A stretch of 64,000 nucleotides of DNA from Trachythela sp. YZ-2020 (taxonomy: Eukaryota; Cnidaria; Anthozoa; Malacalcyonacea; Clavulariidae): NCBI GenBank assembly GCA_016169945.1, contig JADLSH010000326.1:744001-808000 (forward strand), in the 5' to 3' direction. Position numbers and translations under genes: made by a program. The stretch's first letter is position 1; the number at the start of each line of letters is the position of its first letter. Below the pieces are notes generated by a model. That model worked only from the letters and a program-made list of their open reading frames with translations, searched no databases and was not told where the DNA came from. This document shows positions 32,870 through 44,800 of the stretch, piece after piece.

Positions 32870-35800
32870 TTTTGGAGAGATATACTATTATGTTGGTTTG
32901 CTGTATAATCATGTATTTTGACAATTCACTGAACAGTACAGATGAACACTGATGGAAGCTAAATGCTAAATAAATATGAAATGAAATATCTACAGATTGG
33001 GAACAAAGACTGTTGTGACATGTTTGTTTAGCACATGGCAAGTGCAGTATCAATATCTTAGCTTATGAACACAGACAACATGCAAACTATTATTGTACCA
33101 CAAAGATATTAAAAGACATTGTCTCTACTATTGCAAGATGCAATTGACAACTTTGAAGTAAAGAATGATTTCTAATAACAGGAACAATGATGTTGGTACC
33201 AAGAATTCCATTGAAAATAGTCTGAACACTCTGATATGTGGCTTTGAAAACCACTTGTGTACTTCTTATATATTATTATTTACAATAATCACAGTGTTGT
33301 AATCACAGTGTTGTAATCTCATCGTTTGGACAAGAAAATAAATCTATACATACAGTGTGCCATTAGCAATATAAATACGTTCAATATTACTAATTGGTCG
33401 AGGAATTTTGCATGCAGTTTGGGCGTCAAGGCAGCACTTTCCTTGCGATAGTAACTACTAGTTTAGCGTTGAAAAATTGTTTTTCAACTTTAATAAAATT
33501 GGAACTTCGTTTCATTGGCTGCCATAAGTCTAATTTTGTTCTCAAATTTCATTATTCAAGCACCCCCTAAAATCCCAAAATTGTTCCTTATAATGAGCAA
33601 ATTTAATTTTATATGCTCTATTTCTCATTCATTTGGTCTATATAAACGGCTTTGATCAAGTATTATTTTATCTTGGAACTTTCTAAAATGCTTAAATTCA
33701 TGTCTGAATAGTTTTTTAATAATTTCAGTTGCTTCGTTTTCGTCAAACAATTTTCTCCCGTCTATCAGTATTTTGTTGACGAAAAACATAGATTTAATCG
33801 TGGGTTAAATGTCTTAACCCAGGGTTAACTAATCGCACCGCTAATCGACCTTTGAGCAACGCTAAATTACCCCAGAGATAGCTAACCCATGCATGCAAGG
33901 TTAAGGATTTTAACACAGGGCCAGGGATAGCGCTAATCCGGCTTTTGAACAACCGGCCCCAGGAGGATATTGAAGATAAAAAGAAAGAAGATAAACAAGC
34001 GAAAAGGCGCGCCATGACGAAAATTATTGCAGAAAGAAATGCCAGAACCAAGGAAAAACAGTTTCGACTGGGGAATTGTAGAGCTGCTTCCGAACGAAGT
34101 ACTGAAGAAATAATGGCTGATCACATAGTGGGCTTATGTCAGGAAAAGAAAGCAGCCAGGAATACCTATGTCTATAGGAAAGGAATACCTATGTCTATGA
34201 CACAACGAGCATCAACAAAAACGCTTGATGGGTGCTCTGTGTCCTCATGTGGTAAATAATGACAAAAATATAGATAAACTGAGCGAATTATTGTAATATA
34301 TATATATGACAAGATGTTTTGAGTCTCCCATTGGCATTGCTTGGGCACTACCCTGGCGTAAATATAGCTGTACAGTTTTCACAAAAGAGTTAATAGCTAT
34401 TTCTTATAATCTCACTGTAGAGTGTAGAGTGTAGGGTACTTTTATTTGAAATTAAATCTTTTAAACGACACTGATTTTTTGTATTGATTTGAATATATAT
34501 AGTAATTGGCTATATATTTTGGTTTCAATACATTGATGGAATATTGACTATCATACTAAATTGCTAAATAAATTAAATGTATTTACAGTAAATGTACTTT
34601 TTGTCGAGCCAGTTGATAAAAATGAATTGGTTTTCTTTGCATAACATCATACAAAATGAAATCTTATCAGTCGCAAGATAGGCGAGGGGTTACTGCATGC
34701 ATCTATTTCTAGTATAGACTTAATGTAATCCACTGCAATCGTCGGTCCATTTTCCCATATTGGATTTTGGTCGACATTTTTAATGCGGTATGTGCATGCC
34801 ATGGCTCTGACAATGTCATAATTTAAAGACGACAAGGGGTTTGTTTTCATAGCGGCACAATACGGATGGAAAAGAGTGGTGGGTTATATAGGGAGAGGGA
34901 AGGGGAAATGAAATCCGCTAACCCTATAAGCGCATATATAACCCATGCTGGGCAGTTGATGGTCTTTGGTACAACTATAGGTCATCAGTCTCAAAATTAA
35001 ATGGAGATCATATTTACTGCATATATATAGATTCTCTAGTGCAGATTAAGTACAGTATCATGGATGTAATGCGCAACTTTCTGCACATTTCCGAATGGTA
35101 GATTTTACGGCTCGTGACTAGGACTGAAACCTCACGAAACGAGTAATAGTAATTAAAACAAAACAAAACAAAATTAAAGTTTAGGCACTGCAGTTTATTA
35201 GATTAAAGACAATGGATTGAATACATCGCAAAACTATTCTATCCCAAAAATCTCACCAATCGTGCATTTGGTGAAGTTTTTCTAACAACTACAAACAATC
35301 GTGTTTTTTCATCAGCATGCAGCTTTTCCAATCTATATAACATATGAAAAAGAATTAATAAATTAACACTACGGTATAATTATTATAAACGGTTTATATA
35401 ATATTAAACTCAGGGAGTCAATATATGAGTAAACATTTCATTTTTCCGGTTTTTATTTCAACTATTTCTATTTTAAAATTTAGAAAAAATAGAACCCGGT
35501 TTAGGAGATTAAACAGGGATGAAAGGTATGGACGCCTTTTAATAAATAGAAGTCTTAAATTTGAAGCTGATTAAATATAATGGATTTTACAAAGCATGTG
35601 TAACATTTATAGTACGCGTGCTTTGATTGGTCGAGAAGCGTGTTTCTATAATTGTAGAAGCACGGAAAATTCCCCGCATCGCGCCTTTGAATTTAGAAAA
35701 GTAAACAAATTAATTTAAATACTCGCTATAATCGAAAAATGCTTAATAATACTGTCTCGACAACCAACAAACGACTTTTCAGTTGTAGAACTAGATTATT

Positions 35801-36160
35801 TGTAGTGAAATTGACAAACAGTTTAATTTTATGCTTGAAAATTTGTGAATTAATCGACTTAAAATTATTTTTCTTGAGTTAGATTATAAAAGAAATAGAA
35901 AATTTTTTTTCCGGTGTTTCTGTACAGTTACAGATAGCTACACTTGTGATAGTTTGTGACGGAACTCGAAATAACGTGGAAAAACTCGCTCTACGGGCTC
36001 GTTTTCCCACTAATTATTTCTCGTTTTCTAAAATATTTTCTATTGCTTAATTGTTATAATTGTAGATTTTAAGATGATTATTAATAGTTTTCTACCATAA
36101 ATTTTATCGTACATGGCTGTTTAGTGCAGATAATTGTTTAGTCTAATATTTTATTGACTG
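32870..36160. other. No supportable gene; fragments of repeats
   Basis: The text at 33795-33961 ends in GAACAACCGGCCCCAG, a familiar MITE terminus, with no matching left end. Right after it, 33963-34259 (plus) has a charged open frame (KKKEDKQAKRRAMTKI, NARTKEKQFRLGNC) that I cannot identify and that includes a local duplication of ATACCTATGTCTAT. A 30-bp motif at 34685-34717 recurs at 37713 and 59098. 35600-36100 is AT-rich with nothing visible. Confidence 0.35.
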
Positions 36161-36164
36161 TACC

Positions 36165-36559
36165 TTAGTTAATTGGACTTAGTAGGATAAAGGTCACATT
36201 ATTATGACATGAAGATTCTGAAAGAATGGCTGCGTTGTTCATTAATGATGTCATTCCTAAGCACATTCCAGTAACCACATCATCAATACGTTTGGATTTG
36301 GGATTATACCGTAAGCCAGGTACAACACGAACACCCAATTTTCCTGAGCAATATTCCACAGGAGCAAGGGATAGCTTCTGTTCGGGAAAGGTAACCGTGG
36401 CAAGAAGGCAGACTCCAATCTGGGGGAACAGTGTTGAATTTTTGAACCTAAACATGTAAGCCTTCGTCGAGTCTTCGTCTTGAAAATACAAATCATAATC
36501 TTTAGCGGAAAGGAAGCCATATTCGTTCGATTTTACTAAAACTCGGCCAGGTGGTTTTA
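36165..36559 (-). CDS. Exon 4: C-terminal domain, possible beta-trefoil-like repeats, and stop
   Basis: Acceptor CTCTTGTAG at 36560, phase 1, stop TAA at 36165. The 130 residues start KPPGRVLVKSNEYGFLSA. Two stretches have a similar Cys pattern: IGVCLLATVTFPEQKLSLAP then VEYC, and VTGMCLGMTSLMN then LSESSC. A CL followed about 15-20 residues later by C, ending in FILL, recalls ricin-type beta-trefoil repeats, but the usual QxW is absent. Fold assignment is weak. Confidence 0.65.
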
Positions 36560-39500
36560 CTACAAGAGAAATTGAGACAAAATCAATTAAGGTCAGTGAA
36601 ATAAGCGTGACAACGCGAAGTATTGCCTAATTTGAGAACGAGTCATTTCCAAATTACATTGTGCTGTAGCCGTCAGACGAGTAGATGACTTAAAATTATT
36701 GTTTACAGAAAAGCTCGTAAACGGCTTTGAATAACAAAATACGGTATAAAAGTGGCAGAAAAATGCATGCACATGCATTACTTGTTGTAATCTTTTATGA
36801 AATTCATATCGCAATACCGCTGCGAGCCTAGTCACATGAATCATGCACCGACTAGCATGGCTTACTATATCAAGAAAAAAATATCGCTATGCTCGAGGTA
36901 AGCTGCATCGAGTGTTGCGCAAAGAAGAAATGGGTTTTACTTTTGCAGTGCAATGCCAAAATCGTCTTTCTCAACATCACGATGGAATTGCACTCTGTTA
37001 ACCTCAACTTGACTGATTTCAATTTTACTATATAAAGTAGTCGGACAAGGATCAACTTTAAAGAGTACGCGAAATCGACAACGCTAGGCAGAATACTATA
37101 GTATATGCTGCTTAACGTTGCCGATTTCGCGCACTCTTTGTCACATTTTTAAACCTTACCATTGCATGTCTGCTCAATCAAAAAGTTTTTTTATGTGAGT
37201 ACATAACTATAATTGTTCACTTCAGTAATTCAGAGTTCAGACGGTGGTTTCTGTCTCTATATCCTGTTTTAATCGTCTTGATAGTCTTTTACAACAACAA
37301 CACATGGGGTTTGAACAATAAATATTTCAAATACGAACTTGTAGTGAAATCAAAAATATTTTAACTAGCACATTAAATCATTGTGATTAGACATCAGTGG
37401 AGTTTTATTAGCCGAAAGGAAATAGACATCAGTGGAATTTTATTCGAAAAGTTTTACCAAACAACAAAGGTTGAATTTTGCATTAAATGGAAGATTATTG
37501 GTAAGCAATAAACTACAAAGAATTAAATTTGCGTATTGTGTATCTACATTATATATTTGTCAATTTATAATTCTATGCAGGACTATAATCTATAGTTAAA
37601 AGTATTAATCTTTTCAATCCTTTGCCATTTTGTACAAAAAAAACACGTCATAAATAAAGAAACACGTCATGTTGAAACAATGTTTTGGAACTATAGTCCT
37701 TCATAGAAAGCGCGAAGGGTTGTTGTATGCATGCATGTATTTCTAGTAATGAAAACTATTTCTCTTACTTAGTTCTGGGCACTCTAATTCTTTCCTTGTC
37801 GGACGGGATATTGGTTTTCCAGTTGTAGTATTCACGCACCAACACATACCAGTAGACGGCCAGCACTGCTTACGAGCAAAACTGCCATCTTCTTGACATT
37901 TAGGGATAAATACGCCGATCATTCCACATTTTTGCTTAATGATAGCAACATCTCGTTCCATTTCGCATTCAGTGGTTTCTACATGGTTTTTGGAAAATAG
38001 GTTAAAATATTCAGTATCCAACTGCACTCAGAAGAAACAAATTCCGAAAAATTGCGTCTTGAAAAATCTAAGATTTTTGTGTTGATTTTATTCCATATCT
38101 TGGATTTTCAAGATGCATTTTTCAGGATTTATTTTGTTTTATACTTTTCAAATTGTCGGTTGCAAATGGAGTTGCAGTATTAAAGATTGCTTAGTCTACC
38201 TATATCTAATGGATAAACTCGCGGTTTATTCCAGACCCAATCTATAGGTACTTATGTACATATGGGTGTTAGCCTGCGTGGCCGGCCCTCGTTGGAGGGG
38301 AAAAGAAGAACAGGGAATGAGGGCCTGCAAGAAAACCCAGCTTTCATGACTAAACGCCGTTCAATTTTTGAACGTAGAATTTGATTGGTCAACACCAAGA
38401 ATTAATTGACATGTTTACGCACACAGAAATATATTATTACATTTCTTCGTCTTGATTGACATGTTTATGCACAAGCGAATACATTTCCTTCGGTTTGGGA
38501 TTTCCCCTATAGTCCAGCTGCATTTGTATTGGTCAATTTTAATGAGCCTTTATTAGGGCGTTTAGTCATGAAAGCTGGGTTTTCTTGCAGGCCCTCATTC
38601 CCTGTTCTTCTTTTCCCCTCCAACGAGGGCTTCACGCAGGCTATATGGGTGTATGTATGTTATACAGATAATTAATTTAGATATATATCATATTTTTCGT
38701 ACACCACAACTTTTCACATCTGTTTCGGAATACTGTTTCTAATTTAGGTTGTATAAATTATTTGTGACAATATCTCGAACGTGTGATGCCAGTGTAGGTA
38801 TAGCGTCTACACAATAAGGTTCGGGTCTTTAGAATCAATTTCTACCTGAAAAATACAACAAGAACTTCGACGTTTCGAGGGAAGGCCCTTCGTCTGGAAG
38901 TTAGTAGAGTGGGTCGGGGGAAAACATGACTTGAGCTTTTATAGTGAATACAACAGCGAACACGTGATAAAAAATGAACCAATCAGATGGATTTAGTCAA
39001 AACATGGAAATCATGCACATTACAAAATATGTTAAAATGTAAAGAAAAGCGAGAAAAGATATGAATTAGGAGAAAATATACAGAACTAAGTATATGAGAT
39101 GAGGTGAAATGTAGTATATCTGCAGATAGCAGGCATAAACGACAGATAAGTGCTAAATATAAGAGAAGGGCTCATTGATACCGCGAGGATCAATGGTGCA
39201 AAGTTGGAAAATGAGACGTATTTCTTGTTTTTTAAGGCTATCATTGTTGCCTGAAATGGGACACAGAGCTCTAATTTTCATATCTGAAACACTGTAATTG
39301 CCAGTGTTGAAATGTCTGGCAACTGCTCACTATAAGAAATCTATGACAAGAATTTTGTAACCGCATCATGCTCAATATGACATTTAGTGGTTATTAATTT
39401 ATAATTTATCACAACAAATGGTATCACTGCACGTTTTTACCATTTATCACTGCACACTTTCACTTTATCACTGCACAAATTGGTTATCACTGCACACTAA

Positions 39501-42500
39501 AATTATAGGTACTGATGGGTAGTTTTATAAGAAATTCTTAGTGTTTGAAATCAAGTTAGCCATAAAGCTCCTACATCTTTGACAGCATAGCTGGCATTAC
39601 ATCAGATGTAAGTAAAAAATATCTATAAACTTTAATCAATGTCTGTATTTGAACGGTGTAATATAACCTTTGTACACATTAACCCATTAAGCATCATCTT
39701 AAATAGGCCTGGTCATATTATTTTGCTTTGCTTAACACGACCCCTTTTCATTTGTCAACCGCGTGAGATCCTTGTGCATAAGCCTGGCATAAGTTACGTC
39801 TGATTCACTATAGCAATTGTTGGCGATTTTTCTCTTAGTTTTTGATACATGCAACTGAGTGGATTAAAAAATCAAAGTTTGGCAAAACGATTTTGCAAAA
39901 CATATACTTTTATGAGTTGATGCGTCATTTGCTTAATCGCAGTCAGGAAGAAATAATCGCCAATAAAATTGCTAGGCTTTCACCAAACTACAGCCAATCC
40001 CATATATCAATAACCATGCAGTTATTAAGAACCAATACTACTGACACCATTTCCTTATTATGTTACTGTAAAATGCGAGGATATTTTACTGGTTCAAGAA
40101 AGACACAATACAATAACTTTAATTATATAACACCTTAGTAGATTCTCATCATTTAATTGGTTGATTATGATCACGTGACGTTGAAATAAAAGTTCCATTT
40201 TCACGATCTATTGCACGCTCAGGCGTGCATTGGAACAAATCTTATGGCACAAAGATCCACGGTTGGATTTTCATAAATTCGACACGTCAAAATCCTAATC
40301 GTATCGTGTTCGTAACTTTTTTTAATCCTAGTTTCACAATGAGGTGGATGGACTTTTTAAATACAAACAAAATGGCGGATGTAAAATATGTCCTACGATA
40401 AATTTTCGTTAAACGAATACTATATAATTGATTGGTATATCAATTTTGAACTTCATACATGTAACTCTGATATGTATTTGTTTTGTTTTGTATTTATTCC
40501 AATAAATCTTTCATAACATTGATATATTTTGGTGTCATATAAAACAAATAATGAATGCTTTCATTCGTGCAATGGTAAAAATATTTTCATTTGGTGAAAG
40601 ATAGAATTTCCCATTCCACTCGGCTGTAAAACGTCTAAAACCATCAGTTATGTTTGTATAAATAGTCTGTATCTACAATAAAAATGTTATAAATTCATGT
40701 TATAAGTATATTGTACCAAAGAGTTTCTCAATAAGAAGCCCGTCCTTCCACCAAAGCCAGGTCAATCTCTCCTTCAAAGGAGCAAATTGGACGATGAAGA
40801 GAAGAAGATCTAGCTCCGCGTAGACACATAATTGCTCAGTAACAGTGAAAAAAAAAGTCTGCATCTCATCAAGTTGATTGTCTACTGTACGGGTTTGCCA
40901 TGTTTATCAGCAATCAAAGATGCAATTCTCTTATACCACACACGTTGCGGTGGTACCCGTACCCACCGCGGTTGAAAAAGGAAGGGGAGAAGAAAATGGC
41001 CCATGCTCTACTTCTCTGATTCGTTCGTCGTTTTCTCTTCTTTTCAAGCTCATTTCTGATAGCACTGGGGAGAGAGATGTGTTTGCACGAAGGCTAAGTG
41101 CCAAAAGGGTTAAAACCTAAAAAAATGCAATTGCCCCGATCATTCAGCTACAACATCAAGTCGAGCACCATCCTCTTTATTTGCTGTTCTATATGAACAT
41201 TCCATCTTTCACCTCATGAAAATATTTTTACCATTGCACTCAGAAACATTCATTATTTGTATATTGTTTTATCATGATACACGACTATATAATTGCTTCT
41301 AATTCCCTACTAGCTATCATAGAATGTTAAATATAACAGGCTGCAAATGGGCCGGCTAATTAATCTCATTTATAGCAAACTCTGAGAATCTCTTATGAGT
41401 GTACACAGTATCTTAATAGGTAATCCCAACTAGGTGGGCATTTGAGATTGAAATATACAGCACAAAATATACAATTTAACATTGAAACAAATTACGTTTG
41501 AAATTGGAACAAGAACTGTGACAAATTATGTTTGATACATTGATACTGCAATTATAAGGTAGTGTAACAAGCAATGTTTTTATTCAAGAATAGTCAATTC
41601 GATTGAACTTAAAACTAAAAAATGATATTTTACACGCAAAATATTAAAGATATATACTCACCTTAAACACAGAGAAACATTTTGAAAGAAATTGTAGCTA
41701 CTTGAGACAAATATTTTATAGATGAATGTTGACATGTGTACAAGTTTGTGTTTCAGTGATCTCAAATTACATGTAAAACGGAAATATCACATTCACTCAA
41801 TATCAAGAATATTAAGACTAGAACATATTTTTACACTTTCGAGTTGAGAATACTATGACCGCGCACCAATTTCAAGGGGGAATGAGTACGAAAAATACAA
41901 TTGCATTCTCATTACGTCACAAAATACCGGATTTTATTCTATCTTATGCAATCAACTCAGATAACGTCGGTAGGGCTATTTACTTTCAATAGCCATGGGT
42001 ATGAGATTGACGCTAAGTTTCCTGGCAGAGAAATACAAAAATAAGTCCAGATATGACAACGAGCCCTTATTACGATTTACTGCCATGACGGATGTCAAGT
42101 TCGTCTAAACAACGATAAAAATATCGCATTTCAATTTTCGCATTTCAACATTTCATTGTAATAAATGGTACCTACGTGTCAATAGGCCTTAAGATACGTG
42201 TCAATAGGCCTTACACTCCATGCACTTGCTTAACCTAGGAAAATTGGAAGTTATAAACTGAGAAACCTGGCACTCATTCTGAAATCATTCATTTTGTAAG
42301 ATATAGGCTTTAGTGGCTGTTATAATGATACGTACCATGTTCAATGCATTGATGCGGATCTCCTTCTACTTTTTTCCCAGTATAAGGATCAACACACCAG
42401 CAAGATCCTGTGGATCCTGAGCACTGAACTATAGAATAACTGCCATCTTTTTCACAGGACGGGATAGAATTTCCAACAATACCACACCGCATATGTGCCA

Positions 42501-43446
42501 TACCTACTGCCCGCTCGTACTCACATTGAGAGTAGCTACCTTTAAGACATTGAAATATTACAGAAGTAATTATGGCCTCGTGCACTTTAATTCAGAATTG
42601 CGTTCAATAGCGAGAATTATCTTTTCTGGTGGTGGGGCAAAGTAATCTGAATTTCCGACAAAACAGCAATTTACATTAAAAATTCGCTGTTTCTAGCCTT
42701 TTTTAATCAAAATTTCCGACAAATTGACTATTTTACGTAAAGGCGGAGGGACAACCCACCGAAATTTCAACCATTAATTGATTGGGCTTAACATTCTATT
42801 GTATTAGTAACCGCATATGGAGCGCGCTCACGAATGCGCCACCTAAGCCCTTTTAAAGAAGAATGATCACCAAAGAAGAATGCAATTGAATTTATGTGCT
42901 TACACTTCCTATAAGAAAACCTAGAGTTGGCATTGAAAATTAAAAATGCGTTAAAAGAGGTATCTGAAATAAAAAAAACACGTAGCCCTTTTCAACACCT
43001 GTGGCCGGACGGCATCATGGTGATAATACATTTTGAATCGAATGTCTCCTCAAGCTTCATGTAAGAGAATGCCAGGATTTCGAAGGATAAGTTATTGGAA
43101 CATGTATGGGGACTTAAGGCCTGCATTGCATAATCACGATATTAAATCCTTTCAATCTTTTGTAAGCATATATTTTTTAATAACTCGCCAACCTAAAATT
43201 CAATATAGCCAAACGCTCTTTTTGGATTGGATTTTTAGATTCTGCATGTTTCTTTTTTTACAAACATACCTGCTCTCAGTTTAAAAATTTTCCATATTTT
43301 CGGAATTGTTTCTAGTATTGCTTGGATTAACAATTTGAATGTTTAGAATTGTATAAATGACATTATTTCACTGTTATTATACCTGCTAATGTTTTCACAA
43401 CAAGTAGGGCCAAAACAGCAACCGCGAGAATTTCTTTTTTGACCAT
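36165..43446 (-). CDS. Secreted protein with two thyroglobulin type-1 domains and a Cys-paired C-terminal domain (four exons)
   Basis: Four exons join without frame breaks, all in phase 1: 43446-43383, 42539-42336, 37978-37769 and 36559-36165. Together they give 873 bases, 290 residues plus stop. Exon 1 is a signal peptide, exons 2 and 3 each one thyroglobulin type-1 domain (CWCV core), exon 4 a C-terminal domain with four Cys. The protein should be secreted. Thyroglobulin type-1 domains often inhibit papain-like cysteine or aspartic proteases; sea-anemone equistatin is a three-domain example. Protease inhibition or extracellular matrix binding is therefore likely but not shown. Introns are 843, 4357 and 1209 bases; the largest holds a Mutator-like MITE and a Penelope remnant. 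Weak point: exon 1 is assigned from phase and signal-peptide content alone. Confidence 0.75.
37769..37978 (-). CDS. Exon 3: thyroglobulin type-1 domain B
   Basis: 210 bases with phase-1 ends (acceptor CATGTAG|AA, donor CTAA|GTAAGA). It reads TECEMERDVAIIKQKCG, then IPKCQEDGSFARKQCWP and TGMCWCVNTTTGKPI, ending ECPEL. The extra Cys (KQKCG) is in the same place as in domain A. NTT is a potential glycosylation site. Confidence 0.88.
38270..38643. mobile_element. Mutator-like MITE with about 85-bp terminal repeats and 9-bp duplication
   Basis: TAGCCTGCGTG at 38270 is mirrored by the CACGCAGGCTA ending at 38643. Near-perfect pairing continues for about 85 bases (CCCTCGTTGGAGGGGAAAAG, GAATGAGGGCCTGCAAG, CCAGCTTTCATGAC). 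Both flanks are TATGGGTGT (38261-38269 and 38644-38652). Long terminal repeats with a 9-bp duplication are typical of Mutator elements. The 374-bp element has no transposase and lies in intron 2 of the thyroglobulin-domain gene. Confidence 0.88.
38865..38897 (-). ncRNA. Penelope-type hairpin with hammerhead-like core
   Basis: Minus strand reads CCAGACGA, stem AGGG, loop CCUU, stem CCCU, CGAAACGUCG. The stem pairs perfectly and GACG can also pair with CGUC outside. The hammerhead core needs CUGANGA; here it is CAGACGA, one base off, so cleavage is unlikely in this copy. Confidence 0.45.
39153..39326 (-). pseudogene. GIY-YIG endonuclease C-terminus (Penelope-like)
   Basis: 58 codons open to a stop: AVARHFNTGNYSVSDMKIRA, later KKQEIRLIFQLCTIDPRGIN and EPFSYI. 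The signature is RHFN, then SxSDM about 7 residues on, then E...I..L.T..P.GIN, matching the end of Penelope GIY-YIG domains. The conserved glutamate (KKQE) is kept. The catalytic GIY-YIG start is not present. Confidence 0.65.
39410..39500. repeat. Four spaced copies of TTATCACTGCACA
   Basis: The 12-13-base motif recurs at 20-25-base spacing with AT-rich spacers. No neighbouring terminal repeats were found. Confidence 0.7.
40535..41275. mobile_element. Inverted-repeat element (about 80-bp arms)
   Basis: Arms share ACAAATAATGAATG, GTGCAATGGTAAAAATATT and GGTGAAAGATGGAAT-like text in opposite orientation (40540-40610 and 41195-41270). The interior has an open frame ending STGERDVFARRLSAKR (to 41118) of unknown meaning. 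No target duplication found. It lies in intron 2 of the thyroglobulin-domain gene. Confidence 0.55.
42336..42539 (-). CDS. Exon 2: thyroglobulin type-1 domain A
   Basis: 204 bases with phase-1 ends (acceptor CTTAAAG|GT, donor CATG|GTACGT). The domain runs from QCEYERAVGMAHMRCG through IPSCEKDGSYSIVQC and SGSTGSCWCVDPYTGKKV to HQC. That is the six-Cys type-1 pattern plus one extra Cys (MRCG) before the second conserved one. The symmetric phase makes it a shuffling-ready module. Confidence 0.85.
43383..43446 (-). CDS. Exon 1: signal peptide
   Basis: The ATG at 43446 starts MVKKEILAVAVLALLVVKT followed by LA and a donor (GCAG|GTATAA) in phase 1. Two lysines, a leucine/valine core and a small residue before the cut site make a textbook signal peptide. 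The phase matches the next acceptor. Confidence 0.65.
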
Positions 43447-44140
43447 TTTTCTAAATGTTAAAAAATCGCGAAAGTTAGTACAATTCGATCGACGTGTCCA
43501 AAAACGTCAAACAAATACATGCATGCATGCGTGTATAGAAATGATCATACCTTGCACGTCAATTAATATGTTATTCCTAATTAAATTAAACAATATATTT
43601 TTTTACTTACAAGTATATAATATAACTCGCCAATTGTATGATATCGTTGAATTTTCTCTACTTTTTCTTTGGTTCTTCTCCCCCAAATTGACTGCTTCGA
43701 AATGACAGTGCTTTGGATAGGACCACTATATTTGTACAGTAGCATGTCTTTGATTAAGAGCCGAACATCAGGATAAAAGCCAATACGTCTATTTCCTGCA
43801 TAAGTAGATCGCGGAAAGCATACGAGTATTTTTAGTTAGCTCCACCTATATACAAACATCCGCTATAAAAAAGGGTAAAAATTTTTTCCGTTCTAATGCG
43901 AAATAGAGATTTAAACTACTGAATTGCATTGCTTGTCTTAATTCATAAGCAGTTATTTATTAATGCGTTGCGGGGTATAGGGAACAAGGATAAACATCCG
44001 CTAAAAGGGTAAAAAAAATTTCGTTCAAAATCGAAATATAGAAATCTTAAATAATTAATACGGCGGTATTTTACATGCAGTAATTCCCAGACTTCTGAAA
44101 AATGTAAAATGGTAAGAAAATATAACCCAAAATTATGCTG

Positions 44141-44800
44141 GATACAGGGAATTCATAAGTAAAAATATATAGAAGGCCTACATGCATGGCTCTGTGGGGA
44201 GTGGGGGGACAAATTTATTTTGGTACTGACATCACCCTATACCAACATTTTGATAAACCCCAGAGGTGCTAAAATCTCTGAATATTCGAGAGTACTCATT
44301 AAACATTTTAGATTGTAAACGCTCCGAAAAATACAAGGTCAAAATATTGCAGCAATGTAAAAATGTTTTACCACGACACAATTTATTACCTTGCCATGTG
44401 TTTGACATTATCGAGATAATGTTTGGCTAGCATTTTTGGAACAATTGGTTACATGTAACGTATGCCTTTTTCCTCTAGTGAGATCCGGGATCATGCATCA
44501 CCGGAAAATTATTTATGCCTATGGTCATTCAGATGGGTTATCGAATGACGAAGAAATGTCATTGGTCGGATAAAATGCCAAACATTTCTCAGACCTTCAA
44601 CTCGTTATTTACTTTGAATTGTCGCTAGGAGTCAAAAGCTAGTTTATGTGGATTACGGGAGAATTTTTGTATTTTCTCCAATAAGCAAAATGTTGGATAA
44701 ATGGAATTCATAAGCAAATATATAGAAGGCCTGTGTGGCTCTGAGGGGAGTGGGGGGACAAATTTCCTCTGGTACCCATATCACCCTATACCCATATTTT
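44141..44800. repeat. Pair of 115-bp direct repeats 545 bp apart
   Basis: 44141-44255 and 44689-44800 share GGAATTCATAAG, ATATATAGAAGGCCT, TGGCTCTG, GGGGAGTGGGGGGACAAATT and ATCACCCTATACC. Short motifs (CCGCTAAAAGGGTAAAAA) also recur around them at 43860, 43995 and 44935. A local duplication or two copies of one repeat. Confidence 0.65.

Larger units (their letters stand above)
38840..39345 (-). mobile_element. 3' end of a Penelope-like retroelement
   Basis: On the minus strand, the C-terminus of a GIY-YIG endonuclease (39326-39153) is followed by about 250 bases of untranslated sequence. A hairpin of the hammerhead type typical of Penelope elements follows at 38897-38865. The body upstream of 39330 is absent or unrecognisable, so the copy is 5'-truncated. 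It lies in intron 2 of the thyroglobulin-domain gene, in the same orientation. Confidence 0.7.

Noticed and set aside
33963..34259. Charged frame possibly encoding a coiled-coil or Myb-like protein
   Set aside because: No recognisable domain or splice sites, a local duplication inside, and it starts at a MITE end; too weak for a gene call.
36257..36520. Alternative minus-strand frame starting MASFPLKIMICIF
   Set aside because: Overlaps the phase-matched last exon of the thyroglobulin-domain gene in another frame and lacks a domain.
39842..40138. 98-codon frame on the plus strand
   Set aside because: No domain, no splice context, and it lies inside an intron on the opposite strand.
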